NCBI RefSeq assembly: GCF_022842145.1
Contig: NZ_JALHQD010000002.1
Span: forward strand, 1-64,000
Direction: 5' to 3'
DNA: 64,000 nt
Source: Tabrizicola sp.
Lineage (GTDB): Bacteria > Pseudomonadota > Alphaproteobacteria > Rhodobacterales > Rhodobacteraceae
Shown: piece after piece, positions 27,313 through 37,971 of the stretch
How positions within the stretch are numbered: the stretch's first letter is position 1
How the letters are laid out: each line of letters opens with the position of its first letter
Program-made: the position numbers and the translations under genes
Notes under the pieces: model-generated
What the model saw: the letters and a program-made list of their open reading frames with translations, nothing else
What the model was told of the DNA's origin: nothing
Database searches by the model: none

Positions 27313-27330
27313 GCCAAAGGCCCGAAACCC

Positions 27331-28053
27331 ATGACCGATGTCCTGACCCTGACCAACGTCTCAAAAAGCTTCGGCGCCCTCAAGGTGACCGAAGGCGTGT
27401 CGTTTTCGGTACCGCAGGGTCAGGCGCTCGGCATCATCGGCCCGAACGGCGCAGGCAAATCCACCCTCTTCAATCTGATCACCGGCAACTTCCTTCCCGA
27501 TGCCGGGACCATCACCCTTCTTGGCCGCGACGTGACCCATACCGCCGCGATGGACCGGGTCCGCATGGGGGTCGGCCGCAGCTTCCAGATCCCGCAGCCG
27601 TTCGAAGGTCTCACCACCTTCGAAAATCTCCTGACCGCCGCCGCTTTCGGCCAGAACAGGCGCGAGGCCGAGGTCGCCGACGAATGCGTGGCGATCCTGC
27701 AGGACACCGAACTCCTTCCCAAGGCCAACCAGCTTGCCGGAGGCCTCTCGCTCCTCGACCGCAAGCGCCTGGAACTCGCCCGGGCGATGGCCACCGGCCC
27801 TGAACTCCTCCTCCTCGACGAGATCGCCGGGGGACTGACCGAGGGAGAATGCCAAGCCCTCGTCGCCACCATCAAGCGCCTCCACGCCAAGGGAACCACG
27901 ATCATCTGGATCGAACACGTCCTTCATGCGCTGACCTCGGTGGTCGAACGCCTGTTGGTTCTGGACTTCGGCAAGGTGATCGGCATCGGCGCGCCCGACG
28001 CGATCATGGCGTCGAGGGAAGTCCGTGAGATCTACCTCGGGCTGGAGGTCTGA
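27331..28053 (+). CDS. LivG-type ABC transporter ATPase
   Basis: A 240-residue ABC ATPase. Walker A is GPNGAGKSTLFN (about residues 36-47), the LivG-type GVGRSFQIPQPFEGLT follows, and Walker B is LLLLDEIAGGLTEGE. The signature motif is degenerate: LAGGLSLLDRKRLELARAM replaces the canonical LSGGxQ. The final Q-loop and switch region (IWIEHVLHAL) is normal. One base overlaps the LivF gene (TGATG). Confidence 0.88.
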   Translation: MTDVLTLTNVSKSFGALKVTEGVSFSVPQGQALGIIGPNGAGKSTLFNLITGNFLPDAGTITLLGRDVTHTAAMDRVRMGVGRSFQIPQPFEGLTTFENLLTAAAFGQNRREAEVADECVAILQDTELLPKANQLAGGLSLLDRKRLELARAMATGPELLLLDEIAGGLTEGECQALVATIKRLHAKGTTIIWIEHVLHALTSVVERLLVLDFGKVIGIGAPDAIMASREVREIYLGLEV

Positions 28054-28760
28054 TGCCGCTGCTGTCCACCCAAGGCCTCACCGCGCAATACGGCCAGTTC
28101 AAGGCCCTCTTCGGCGTCGACCTATTGGTCGAGCCCGGCGAATGCGTCGCGATCATCGGCGCGAACGGCGCGGGCAAAACCACCCTGATGCGGTCGATCA
28201 CCGGCATCCTGACCAACGCCCCCGACCAGATCCTGCACAACGGTACCCCCATCGGCGCGCTGCCTGCCGACCAGATCCTGCAACGCGGCATCGCCATGGT
28301 CCCCGAAGGCCGCAAGCTCTTCCCCTCGCTCAGCGTCGAGGAGAACCTCCTGATCGGAAGCCAAATCCGCAAAGGCACCGGCCGCTGGTCGCTGGACGAA
28401 ATCTATGCCCTTTTTCCGATCCTGAAAGAACGCCGCCACTCCCCCGGCACCGCCCTCTCCGGCGGACAGCAACAGATGGTCGCGATCGGCCGCGCGCTGA
28501 TGTCGAACCCCGAGCTTCTCCTCTGCGACGAGATCAGCCTCGGCCTCGCCCCCGTCGTGATCCGCGACATCTACGCAGCCCTCCCCGCGATCCGCGCCAC
28601 CGGTGCCGCCGTCATCGTCGTCGAACAGGACATCTCCCGTGCCCTTGCCGTCGCCGACCGCGTCTACTGCCTGATGGAGGGCCGTGTTACCCTGACCGCT
28701 TCCGCCAGGGACGTCACCCGCGAGGCGATCCACGCCGCCTATTTCGGGGCGGCCGCATGA
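28053..28760 (+). CDS. LivF-type ABC transporter ATPase
   Basis: A 235-residue ABC ATPase with Walker A GANGAGKTTLMR, the signature LSGGQQQMVAIGRALM, Walker B LLLCDEISLGLAP, and VVEQDISRAL in the switch region. It pairs with the LivG-type ATPase as a heterodimer. The 144 bases between its stop and the permease hold a repeat element and a hairpin. Confidence 0.9.
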   Translation: MPLLSTQGLTAQYGQFKALFGVDLLVEPGECVAIIGANGAGKTTLMRSITGILTNAPDQILHNGTPIGALPADQILQRGIAMVPEGRKLFPSLSVEENLLIGSQIRKGTGRWSLDEIYALFPILKERRHSPGTALSGGQQQMVAIGRALMSNPELLLCDEISLGLAPVVIRDIYAALPAIRATGAAVIVVEQDISRALAVADRVYCLMEGRVTLTASARDVTREAIHAAYFGAAA

Positions 28761-28770
28761 CAGCCATGCC

Positions 28771-28804
28771 TTTCACCTTTGCCGAAATATCCCCGCCGGA
28801 GGCA
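28771..28804 (-). repeat. Dispersed intergenic element, copy D
   Basis: The reverse complement of these 34 bases matches 48189-48222 at 32 positions by eye. It lies 11 bases after the LivF-type gene and is followed by an unrelated hairpin. The shared core includes CCGCCGGAGGCA. Confidence 0.7.
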
Positions 28805-28813
28805 GACCCGAGC

Positions 28814-28838
28814 CCTTGCACGTCCTTCACGTGCAAGG
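28814..28838. other. Hairpin in the livF-livH gap
   Basis: Perfect 10-base arms CCTTGCACGT and ACGTGCAAGG flank the loop CCTTC. It lies inside a same-strand operon, so it is a candidate processing or attenuation site, or a palindromic binding site. Confidence 0.6.
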
Positions 28839-28904
28839 TCGAGACAAAAGGCTCGCGCCGCAAGGCGCTCAATTTGAAAACCGTGCCCACCCGTGAGGCG
28901 TCCG

Positions 28905-29768
28905 ATGATCTGGCTTGACGTCCTCGTGCAGGGCATTCTCCTCGGCGGCCTTTACGCGCTCTTCGCCGCGGGGTTGAGCCTCGTCTTCGGCATCATGCGC
29001 CTCGTGAACCTTGCGCATGGCGACCTGATCATCTTCGCCGCCTTCGCGATCCTCCTGGTCACCGCGACACTCGGCCTCAACCCTTTCCTCGCGGCCCTTC
29101 TCGCCGCGCCCCTGATGTTCGCCTTCGGCTGGGCGCTGCAGCGGTTCGTGCTGAACCGGGTCTTGGGCAAGGACATCCTGCCCCCGCTCCTCGTCACCTT
29201 CGGCCTTTCCGTCGCCCTGCAGAACGGAATGCTGGAGGTCTTCTCCGCCGACAGCCAGCGCCTCACCGCCGGCCCGCTGGAAAGCGCCTCCATCGACCTT
29301 GGCCCTGTCACCGTCGGCACCCTGCCGCTTCTCACCTTCGCCTCCGCCGTCCTGGTGATCTTCGCCCTCAACCGGATCTTCTACACCACCGCCCTCGGCC
29401 GCGCCTTCCGCGCCGTGTCGGATGACCCCGCGACCGCCAGCCTGATGGGCATCAACCCGAAGTCGGTCTTCGCCATCGCCACCGGCCTTGCCATGGTGAT
29501 CGTCACCATCGCCGCGCTCTATCTTGGCATGCGGTCGAACTTCGACCCCTCCATTGGCCCGGCGCGCCTCCTCTACGCCTTCCAGGCCGTCATCATCGGC
29601 GGCCTCGGCAGCCTGTGGGGCACCCTGATTGGCGGGGCAATCATTGGCGTCGCGCAAACCGTCGGCGCGCAGATCAACCCGGAATGGCAGATCCTTGCCG
29701 GCCACATCGCCTTCCTGATCGTCCTCCTGATCCGCCCGCGCGGCCTTTTCCCACGGGCGGTGGACTGA
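28905..29768 (+). CDS. LivH-type ABC transporter permease
   Basis: A 287-residue permease with about eight hydrophobic segments. GLYALFAAGLSLVFGIMRLV and NLAHGDLIIF near the N-terminus and GLGSLWGTLIGGAIIG near the C-terminus are family hallmarks. ATG 28905 is preferred to GTG 28893 because GAGG at 28895-28898 is then properly spaced. It pairs with the LivM-type permease one base downstream. Confidence 0.9.
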   Translation: MIWLDVLVQGILLGGLYALFAAGLSLVFGIMRLVNLAHGDLIIFAAFAILLVTATLGLNPFLAALLAAPLMFAFGWALQRFVLNRVLGKDILPPLLVTFGLSVALQNGMLEVFSADSQRLTAGPLESASIDLGPVTVGTLPLLTFASAVLVIFALNRIFYTTALGRAFRAVSDDPATASLMGINPKSVFAIATGLAMVIVTIAALYLGMRSNFDPSIGPARLLYAFQAVIIGGLGSLWGTLIGGAIIGVAQTVGAQINPEWQILAGHIAFLIVLLIRPRGLFPRAVD

Positions 29769-29769
29769 C

Positions 29770-30816
29770 ATGGCAACCGTCACCACTCGCACCCGCGCCT
29801 CCACCATCGCCGGGATCGTCGCCCTGGCCTTGATCGCCATCGGCCTTATCCTCCCCGCTTTCGCCTCGCGCAGCCTGATCCAGGACCTGTTCTTCATCCT
29901 GACCATGCTGACCCTCGCCCAGCTCTGGAACCTGATCGCGGGTTTCGGCGGCATGGTCAGCGTTGGCCAGCAGGCCTTCGTCGGGATCGGCGCCTACGCG
30001 ATGTTCGGCGGCGTCATCCTCTGGGGCTGGGACCCGGTCCCCGCCATCCTGCTCGGTGGCCTCGCCGCCTTCCTCCTCGCCATCCCGATGGCCTTCTTCG
30101 CCTTCCGCCTGGCCGGGGCCTACTTCGCCATCGGCACCTGGGTCATCGCCGAGGTGACGCGCCTGCTGATCGCCCAGTGGAAGACCCTCGGCGGCGGCAC
30201 CGGCACCTCGCTTCCGCGCGAAGCCACCTCAGACATCATCGGCGTCGAGGCCATCGCGAACCTCTTCGATCTCCGCGACGCCGCCGCGCGTGATGTGCTG
30301 GCCTACTGGCTCGCCCTTGCCCTCGCCGTTGGCACCATGGCCGCGATCTACGCGCTTCTGCGCTCCCGCACTGGCTTGGCGCTCGCCGCCGTGCGCGACA
30401 ACGACAACGCTGCCCGCTCCGTGGGTGTCGATGCCACCCGCGTCAAATGGCTGGTGTTCCTGTCCGCCGCCACGATGACCGGCCTCGTCGGGGCCCTCAT
30501 CTACGTCCAGACCGCCCGCATCTCTCCGGACGCGGCATTCTCCGTCACCACTTGGACTGCCTACGTCATATTCATCGCCGTCATTGGCGGCATCGGCAGG
30601 CTGGAAGGCCCGATCCTCGGGGTCCTCGTCTTCTGGGGCCTGCAGACCGCCTTCGCCGACTACGGCAGCTGGTATCTCCTCGCCCTCGGCATTCTTGCCA
30701 TCGCCACCATGCTTTTCGCCCCGCGCGGGCTCTGGGGACTGATCCACGACCGCTGGGGCATCGCCCTCTTCCCCGTCCAACGCCGCCTCATCTTCGAAGG
30801 AGCCAAAGATGGCTGA
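29770..30816 (+). CDS. LivM-type ABC transporter permease
   Basis: A 348-residue permease with about nine hydrophobic segments. AGFGGMVSVGQQAFVGIGAY and RDNDNAARSVGVDATRVKW are typical of LivM. It completes the importer with the LivH-type permease and the two ATPases. The stop overlaps the flavin hydroxylase start by 8 bases, which ties uptake and first hydroxylation together in one transcript. Confidence 0.9.
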   Translation: MATVTTRTRASTIAGIVALALIAIGLILPAFASRSLIQDLFFILTMLTLAQLWNLIAGFGGMVSVGQQAFVGIGAYAMFGGVILWGWDPVPAILLGGLAAFLLAIPMAFFAFRLAGAYFAIGTWVIAEVTRLLIAQWKTLGGGTGTSLPREATSDIIGVEAIANLFDLRDAAARDVLAYWLALALAVGTMAAIYALLRSRTGLALAAVRDNDNAARSVGVDATRVKWLVFLSAATMTGLVGALIYVQTARISPDAAFSVTTWTAYVIFIAVIGGIGRLEGPILGVLVFWGLQTAFADYGSWYLLALGILAIATMLFAPRGLWGLIHDRWGIALFPVQRRLIFEGAKDG

Positions 30817-32560
30817 CATCACCACTGACGTTCTCATCATCGGCACCGGCCCCGCCGGAAGCGCCACGGCGGCCCTCCTCGCCTCCTCCGGGGTCGAGAC
30901 GCTGGTGGTGAACCGCTACCGCTGGCTTGCCAACACGCCGCGCGCCCACATCACCAACCAGCGCACGATGGAGGTCCTGCGCGACCTCGGGCCGGAAGTG
31001 GAAGCGGAGGCGATGCTGCACGCCGCCCCGCAAGAGCTGATGGGCAACAACGTCTTTTGTGTCAGCCTCGCCGGTGAGGAGCTGGGTCGGATGCAATCCT
31101 GGGGCACCTCGCCCGAAAGCAAAGCCCGCCACCTCCGCGCCAGCCCGTGCGAGATGAACGACCTGCCGCAGACCTTCATGGAGCCGATCCTCTTCAAGAC
31201 CGCGTGCTCGCGTGGTGCGCAATCGCGCATGTCCACCGAATACCTCTCCCACATCCAGGATGCCGACGGCGTCACCACCACCTGCCGCGACCGGCTGACC
31301 GGCAAGGACGTGACAATCCGGTCGAAGTATCTGGTTGGCGCGGATGGTGGAAATTCCCTCGTCGCAGAACACGCGGGCCTGCCGTTCGAAGGCAAGATGG
31401 GTGTCGGCGGGTCGATGAACATCCTTTTCCGCGCCGACCTGTCGCGTTACGTCGCCCACCGCCCCAGCGTCCTTTACTGGGTCATGCAGCCCGGCGCCGA
31501 CGTCGGCGGCATCGGCATGGGGCTGGTCCGCATGGTCCGCCCCTGGAACGAATGGCTGATCGTCTGGGGCTACGACATCAACCAGCCCGCCCCCGTCGTC
31601 GACGCCGCAATGGCCACCCAGGTAGCCCGCCAACTGGTCGGGGTGCCGGACCTGGAGATCGACCTGATTTCTGCCAACACCTGGACGGTGAACAATTGCT
31701 TCGCCACCCACATGCAGAAGGACCGCGTCTTCATCATGGGCGATGCCGCCCACCGGCATCCGCCATCGAATGGCCTTGGCTCCAACACCTCGATCCAGGA
31801 CGGCTTCAACCTCGCCTGGAAACTCGCCGCAGTGGTCAAGGGTCAGGCCGCCCCCAAGCTTCTCGACAGCTACTCCACCGAACGTGCGCCAATCGCCCGC
31901 CAGATCGTTACCCGTGCCAACCAGTCCATCGCCGAATTCGGCCCGATCTTCGAAGCCCTCGGCATGGACGGTGGGGTCGACCACGACCGGATCGAAGCCA
32001 GCATGGCCGCCCGTTGCGACGCCACCCCGGCGGGCGAAGCCCAGCGTGAGGCGCTGCGGAAGGCCATCGACTTCAAGGTCTACGAATTCGACTGCCACGG
32101 GGTCGAGATAAACCAGCGCTACACCTCCGGCGCCGTGGTCAGCGACGGCACCACAGCCCCCGTGAACGCCGATATGGAGCTTTACTACCACCCCACCACC
32201 ACCCCCGGCGCACGGCTGCCCCATGCCTGGGTCTATGACCGTCAGGGGCGCAAACACTCCACGCTGGACCTCTGCGGCAAGGGGAAGTTCACCCTCCTGA
32301 CCGGCATCGGGGGTGGGACCTGGGTCACCGCCGCCGAAGCCGCCGCCAAGGCGCTGGGACTTTCTCTCCGCACCGTCACCATCGGCCCCCGCGCGGACTA
32401 TGAGGATCACGTCGGCGACTGGAACAAGATCCGCGACATCAAGGACGGTGGTTGCCTCCTTGTCCGCCCGGACCACCACGTTGCCTGGCGCTGCCAGACC
32501 GCTTCGGCCAATGCCGAGGCCGACCTCACCCGCGCGCTCCGCGCCATTCTGGGGCACTGA
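30809..32560 (+). CDS. FAD-dependent phenol hydroxylase (TfdB-like)
   Basis: A 583-residue flavoprotein aromatic hydroxylase. The FAD-binding GTGPAGSATAALLASSG starts at residue 12, the NAD(P)H/FAD DG-type motif is LVGADGGNS, and GDAAHRHPPSNGLGSNTSIQ carries the ribityl-binding Asp. The last motif is close to 2,4-dichlorophenol 6-monooxygenase (TfdB). It would hydroxylate a phenol ortho to its hydroxyl with NADPH and O2, for example resorcinol or a dihydroxybenzene to hydroxyquinol, feeding the intradiol dioxygenases. The exact phenol is not determinable. Confidence 0.85.
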   Translation: MADITTDVLIIGTGPAGSATAALLASSGVETLVVNRYRWLANTPRAHITNQRTMEVLRDLGPEVEAEAMLHAAPQELMGNNVFCVSLAGEELGRMQSWGTSPESKARHLRASPCEMNDLPQTFMEPILFKTACSRGAQSRMSTEYLSHIQDADGVTTTCRDRLTGKDVTIRSKYLVGADGGNSLVAEHAGLPFEGKMGVGGSMNILFRADLSRYVAHRPSVLYWVMQPGADVGGIGMGLVRMVRPWNEWLIVWGYDINQPAPVVDAAMATQVARQLVGVPDLEIDLISANTWTVNNCFATHMQKDRVFIMGDAAHRHPPSNGLGSNTSIQDGFNLAWKLAAVVKGQAAPKLLDSYSTERAPIARQIVTRANQSIAEFGPIFEALGMDGGVDHDRIEASMAARCDATPAGEAQREALRKAIDFKVYEFDCHGVEINQRYTSGAVVSDGTTAPVNADMELYYHPTTTPGARLPHAWVYDRQGRKHSTLDLCGKGKFTLLTGIGGGTWVTAAEAAAKALGLSLRTVTIGPRADYEDHVGDWNKIRDIKDGGCLLVRPDHHVAWRCQTASANAEADLTRALRAILGH

Positions 32561-32561
32561 C

Positions 32562-33434
32562 ATGACCGAACAAGGGTTCTTCACCGAGGCCACCTCCGCC
32601 GACGTCGTCATCTCACGCAACGCCAAGGCCAAGGACGCCCGCCTTGCCGAGGTCATGGCGATCCTCACCCGCCACCTCCACGCCGCCGTGAAAGAGATTG
32701 AACCGACGGAAGGAGAATGGTTCCAGGCCATCCAGTTCCTCACCGCCACCGGCCACAAATGCACCGACTGGCGGCAGGAGTTCATCCTGCTGTCGGACGT
32801 CCTCGGTGTCTCGATGCTGGTCGACGCGATCAACAACCGCAAACCCTCCGGCGCGTCCGAATCCACCGTCCTCGGCCCCTTCCACGTCGCCGACGCGCCC
32901 GAGCTGCCGATGGGTGCAGACATTTGCCTTGACCAGAAGGGCGAGCCGATGCTGGTGCGCGGCACCATCCGCTCCACCGACGGCACGCCATTGGCAAATG
33001 CCAAGATCGACGTCTGGCAGGCGAATGACGAAGGCTTCTACGACGTCCAGCAAAAGGGCCTGCAGCCGGACTTCAACCTGCGCGGCGTGTTCCGCACTGG
33101 GCCGGATGGCAGCTACTGGTTCAAGGGCGTGAAGCCGAAATTCTACCCGATCCCCGACGACGGCCCGGTCGGCCAGCTTCTGAAAGCCCTCGGCCGCCAC
33201 CCGTTCCGCCCGGCCCACCTGCACTACATCATCGAGGCGGACGGCCACTCCCGTCTCGTGACGCACATCTTCGACCCCGACGATCCCTACATAAGCTCGG
33301 ACGCAGTTTTCGGCGTGAAGGAAAGCCTGCTGGCCACCTTCCAGAAGATCACCGAACCCGCCGCCAGCGCAGATGCGGGCTTCGACAAACCCTTCTTCCT
33401 TGTGGAACACGATTTCATCTTGGCCCCCGCATGA
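32562..33434 (+). CDS. Intradiol dioxygenase 2 (hydroxyquinol 1,2-dioxygenase)
   Basis: A 290-residue intradiol dioxygenase. The iron ligands are Tyr160 (NDEGFYDVQ), Tyr195 (KFYPIPDDGP), and His219 and His221 (RPAHLHY). STVLGPFHVADAPELPMGAD is close to characterised hydroxyquinol 1,2-dioxygenases. It follows the hydroxylase by one base, and its stop overlaps the BKACE gene by 4. It should convert hydroxyquinol to maleylacetate. It differs widely from dioxygenase 1, so the cluster carries two paralogues and not a recent duplicate. Confidence 0.88.
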   Translation: MTEQGFFTEATSADVVISRNAKAKDARLAEVMAILTRHLHAAVKEIEPTEGEWFQAIQFLTATGHKCTDWRQEFILLSDVLGVSMLVDAINNRKPSGASESTVLGPFHVADAPELPMGADICLDQKGEPMLVRGTIRSTDGTPLANAKIDVWQANDEGFYDVQQKGLQPDFNLRGVFRTGPDGSYWFKGVKPKFYPIPDDGPVGQLLKALGRHPFRPAHLHYIIEADGHSRLVTHIFDPDDPYISSDAVFGVKESLLATFQKITEPAASADAGFDKPFFLVEHDFILAPA

Positions 33435-34270
33435 AACCCTGCATCATCTGCGTCGCCATCACCGGTTCGCTTCCTAGGAAGGCCGACAACCCGGCCGTGC
33501 CCATCACTGTCCCGGAACAGATCGAATCCACCCACGCCGCCTTCGAGGCCGGCGCCACCATCGTGCACGCCCATGTCCGCAATGACGACGAGACCCCCTC
33601 CGCCGATCCCGAGAAGTTTGCGCGCCTGAAGGAAGGGATCGAAAAACACTGCCCTGGAATGATCATCCAGTTCTCGACCGGAGGCCGCTCGGGCGCAGGC
33701 CAGGCGCGCGGTGGGATGCTGCCGCTCAGACCCGACATGGCTTCGCTGTCCGTCGGGTCGAACAACTTCCCGACCCGCGTCTATGAAAACCCGCCAGATC
33801 TTGTCGACTGGCTCGCCAGTGAGATGCTGGCTTACGACATCAAGCCCGAAATCGAGTGCTTCGATCTCTCCCACATCCATCAGGCCGCCGCGATGCAGGC
33901 TGACGGTCGACTGAAAGCGCCGGCCTATGTGCAATTCGTCATGGGGGTGAAGAACGCCATGCCAGCGGACCGGGATGTCTTTGACTACTATATCCGCACT
34001 GTCGAACGCCTGCTGCCGGGTTCCGAATGGTGCGCCGCAGGCATCGGACCGCACCAGATCACCTTGAACGAATGGTCCGTCGCCGCTGGCGGCCATGCCC
34101 GCACGGGGCTGGAGGACAATGTCCGCCTGTCACGGACCACGCTTGCCCCGTCCAATGCGGCCCTCGTCACGCGGGTGGTCGAGATTTGCGACAGGGTGGG
34201 AAGAAGCGTCGCCTCGCCCCGGGAAGCCCGCGAATTGCTGGGTCTGAGGATGTCAGCCCAGCTGAGTTAA
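33431..34270 (+). CDS. Beta-keto acid cleavage enzyme (BKACE, 3-keto-5-aminohexanoate cleavage family)
   Basis: A 279-residue TIM-barrel protein of the BKACE family. The metal-binding HAHVRND motif lies near residues 46-52, and IQFSTGGRSG and VGSNNFPTRVYEN are conserved. BKACEs react a beta-keto acid with acetyl-CoA to give acetoacetate and a new acyl-CoA. In this operon the pathway product is 3-oxoadipate, itself a beta-keto acid. Direct conversion to acetoacetate and succinyl-CoA would replace the usual CoA-transferase and thiolase, neither of which is present here. This role is inferred from context. Confidence 0.82.
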   Translation: MKPCIICVAITGSLPRKADNPAVPITVPEQIESTHAAFEAGATIVHAHVRNDDETPSADPEKFARLKEGIEKHCPGMIIQFSTGGRSGAGQARGGMLPLRPDMASLSVGSNNFPTRVYENPPDLVDWLASEMLAYDIKPEIECFDLSHIHQAAAMQADGRLKAPAYVQFVMGVKNAMPADRDVFDYYIRTVERLLPGSEWCAAGIGPHQITLNEWSVAAGGHARTGLEDNVRLSRTTLAPSNAALVTRVVEICDRVGRSVASPREARELLGLRMSAQLS

Positions 34271-34421
34271 GTCAGACCAGCGCTGCAAGAATGGTCTCTT
34301 GCTGCCGAAATCAGCGCGCCGTCGGGCAAAAGATTTGCCCGCAAAAACTCCATGCCTTTCCCAACCACCCAAGCGCGATGTTTGTCGCTTGAGAGGTTTG
34401 CAGAATATCCCGCAAAGGGGG

Positions 34422-34452
34422 TTGACCTTACCATTATGGGAAGGTCCATATC
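34422..34452 (+). promoter_or_regulatory. CueR/MerR-type promoter and operator of copA
   Basis: The -35 hexamer TTGACC (34422-34427) is followed by a 19-base spacer and a weak -10 (CATATC, 34447-34452). The spacer holds an interrupted palindrome, GACCTT (34424-34429) ... CCAT-T-ATGG (34431-34439) ... AAGGTC (34441-34446). The over-long spacer with a GACCTT/AAGGTC dyad is the textbook CueR arrangement, in which Cu(I)-loaded regulator untwists the promoter. copA starts 34 bases downstream. Confidence 0.85.
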
Positions 34453-34485
34453 AGGAAGGTCCCGACCATCAAGAGAGGACGGACC

Positions 34486-36920
<2,435 letters not shown>

Positions 36921-36924
<4 letters not shown>

Positions 36925-37346
36925 TGAATATCGGTGAAGCTTCCGCCGCTAGCGGCGTGTCGGCGAAAATGATCCGCTATTACGAGGAAACCGGCCTGAT
37001 CCCCCCAGCTGGGCGGACGGCCTCGGGCTACCGGACCTATGGCCCGAAGGAGGTGCAGATCCTTCGCTTCGTCCGCCGCGCCCGCGACCTCGGGTTCCCG
37101 ATGGAGAAGGTGGCCGACCTGTTGGCCCTCTGGAATGACCGCAGCCGGGCAAGCGCCGACGTCAAGCACCTCGCCGAAGCTCAGGTTCAGGCGCTGGAGG
37201 CACGGATCCGCGAGATGCAGGACATGAAGGCCGCATTGGAACATCTGGTGCATTGCTGCGCGGGAGACCGGCGTCCCGACTGTCCGATCCTTGATGATCT
37301 TGGTGGCACGCCGGCCTTTGCCGCCCCGGTGACAACGGGTCGATAG
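36921..37346 (+). CDS. cueR: Cu(I)-responsive MerR-family regulator (CueR/HmrR)
   Basis: A 141-residue MerR-type activator. The winged helix covers residues 3-70 ([20 protein letters not shown]), followed by a long dimerisation helix and the metal loop [14 protein letters not shown]. If translation begins at the second ATG (36924), the metal cysteines fall at 112 and 120, exactly as in E. coli CueR. Both starts overlap the copA stop. It should bind the dyad at 34424-34446 and activate the copA-cueR operon when Cu(I) rises. Confidence 0.93.
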
Positions 37347-37368
37347 AAAAACCGGGTCGCAAGGCCTC

Positions 37369-37388
37369 CGCGCCATTTTCTCGGCGCG
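37369..37388 (+). terminator. Possible weak terminator behind cueR
   Basis: Arms CGCGCC (37369-37374) and GGCGCG (37383-37388) enclose an 8-base T-rich loop. It lies about 20 bases after the cueR stop. The stem is short and the following T content is low, so termination is only possible. Confidence 0.35.
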
Positions 37389-37408
37389 ATAAAGGTTTAC
37401 ATGCCGGA

Positions 37409-37969
37409 ATGACGCTCGCCTCCGCCTGTGCAGCCTGTACCCCGGGAAACCTGATGCCTGAAATCGCCGACCTTCGCGCCGCCTTCGTCGAAGGCATGAG
37501 CCGCGCGTCCACCTTCGTCGCCGTCGCCACCACCAACGGCGAGGGCGGGCGCGCGGGCGTCACCGTCTCGTCGCTGACCTCGGTCTCGGCAGATGGAGAG
37601 CAGCCGTCCCTTCTGGTCTGCATCAACCGGCAATCTCCGGCGGCGACGGCGATCCTGCTGAACCAGGCTTTTTGCGCCAACCTGTTGGCAGAAGACCAGC
37701 AAGAGATCGCGAACCTCTTCGCGGGCCGCAGCACGACAGAGCGCGGCGAACGGTTCGACCGGGTCAATTGGACCGCGGGCGACATCGGCCAGCCGCTGCT
37801 TGCAGGCGCCACCGCCAGTTTCGAATGCCGCCTCGCCACCGCGCTTCTGTGGGAAACGCACCACATCTTCGTGGGCCGGGTCAGTGCAGTCCGGCTTTCG
37901 GACAACGGCTCGGCCCTGCTTTACGGCCAGCGAGCCTACCGCAGGGCCATCCACCTGGACGTGAAGTAA
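37409..37969 (+). CDS. Flavin reductase domain protein
   Basis: Up to 186 residues of the flavin-reductase-like (HpaC/FMN-binding split barrel) family. DLRAAFVEGMSRASTFVAVATT leads into VTVSSLTSVSADGEQPSLLVCI, which is the flavin-binding part. It would supply reduced FMN or FAD to a partner monooxygenase, but no obvious two-component partner is adjacent. The ATG at 37454 (MPEIADLRAAF) lies just before the conserved domain and may be the true start, because 37409 has no well-placed ribosome-binding site. Confidence 0.8.
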   Translation: MTLASACAACTPGNLMPEIADLRAAFVEGMSRASTFVAVATTNGEGGRAGVTVSSLTSVSADGEQPSLLVCINRQSPAATAILLNQAFCANLLAEDQQEIANLFAGRSTTERGERFDRVNWTAGDIGQPLLAGATASFECRLATALLWETHHIFVGRVSAVRLSDNGSALLYGQRAYRRAIHLDVK

Positions 37970-37971
37970 CC

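Noticed and set aside
25923-27383. A 486-codon minus-strand open frame opposite the LivK-type gene
   Set aside because: Gly/Val/Asp-rich antisense translation with no recognisable domain.
30788-33004. A 738-codon minus-strand open frame opposite the phenol hydroxylase
   Set aside because: The hydroxylase and dioxygenase on the plus strand have intact motifs; the antisense frame has none.
32562-33434. Loss of an iron ligand in dioxygenase 2 because GPFY reads GPFH
   Set aside because: That Tyr is not a ligand. The ligand tyrosines are in GFYDVQ and KFYPIP, and both are present with the HxH pair.
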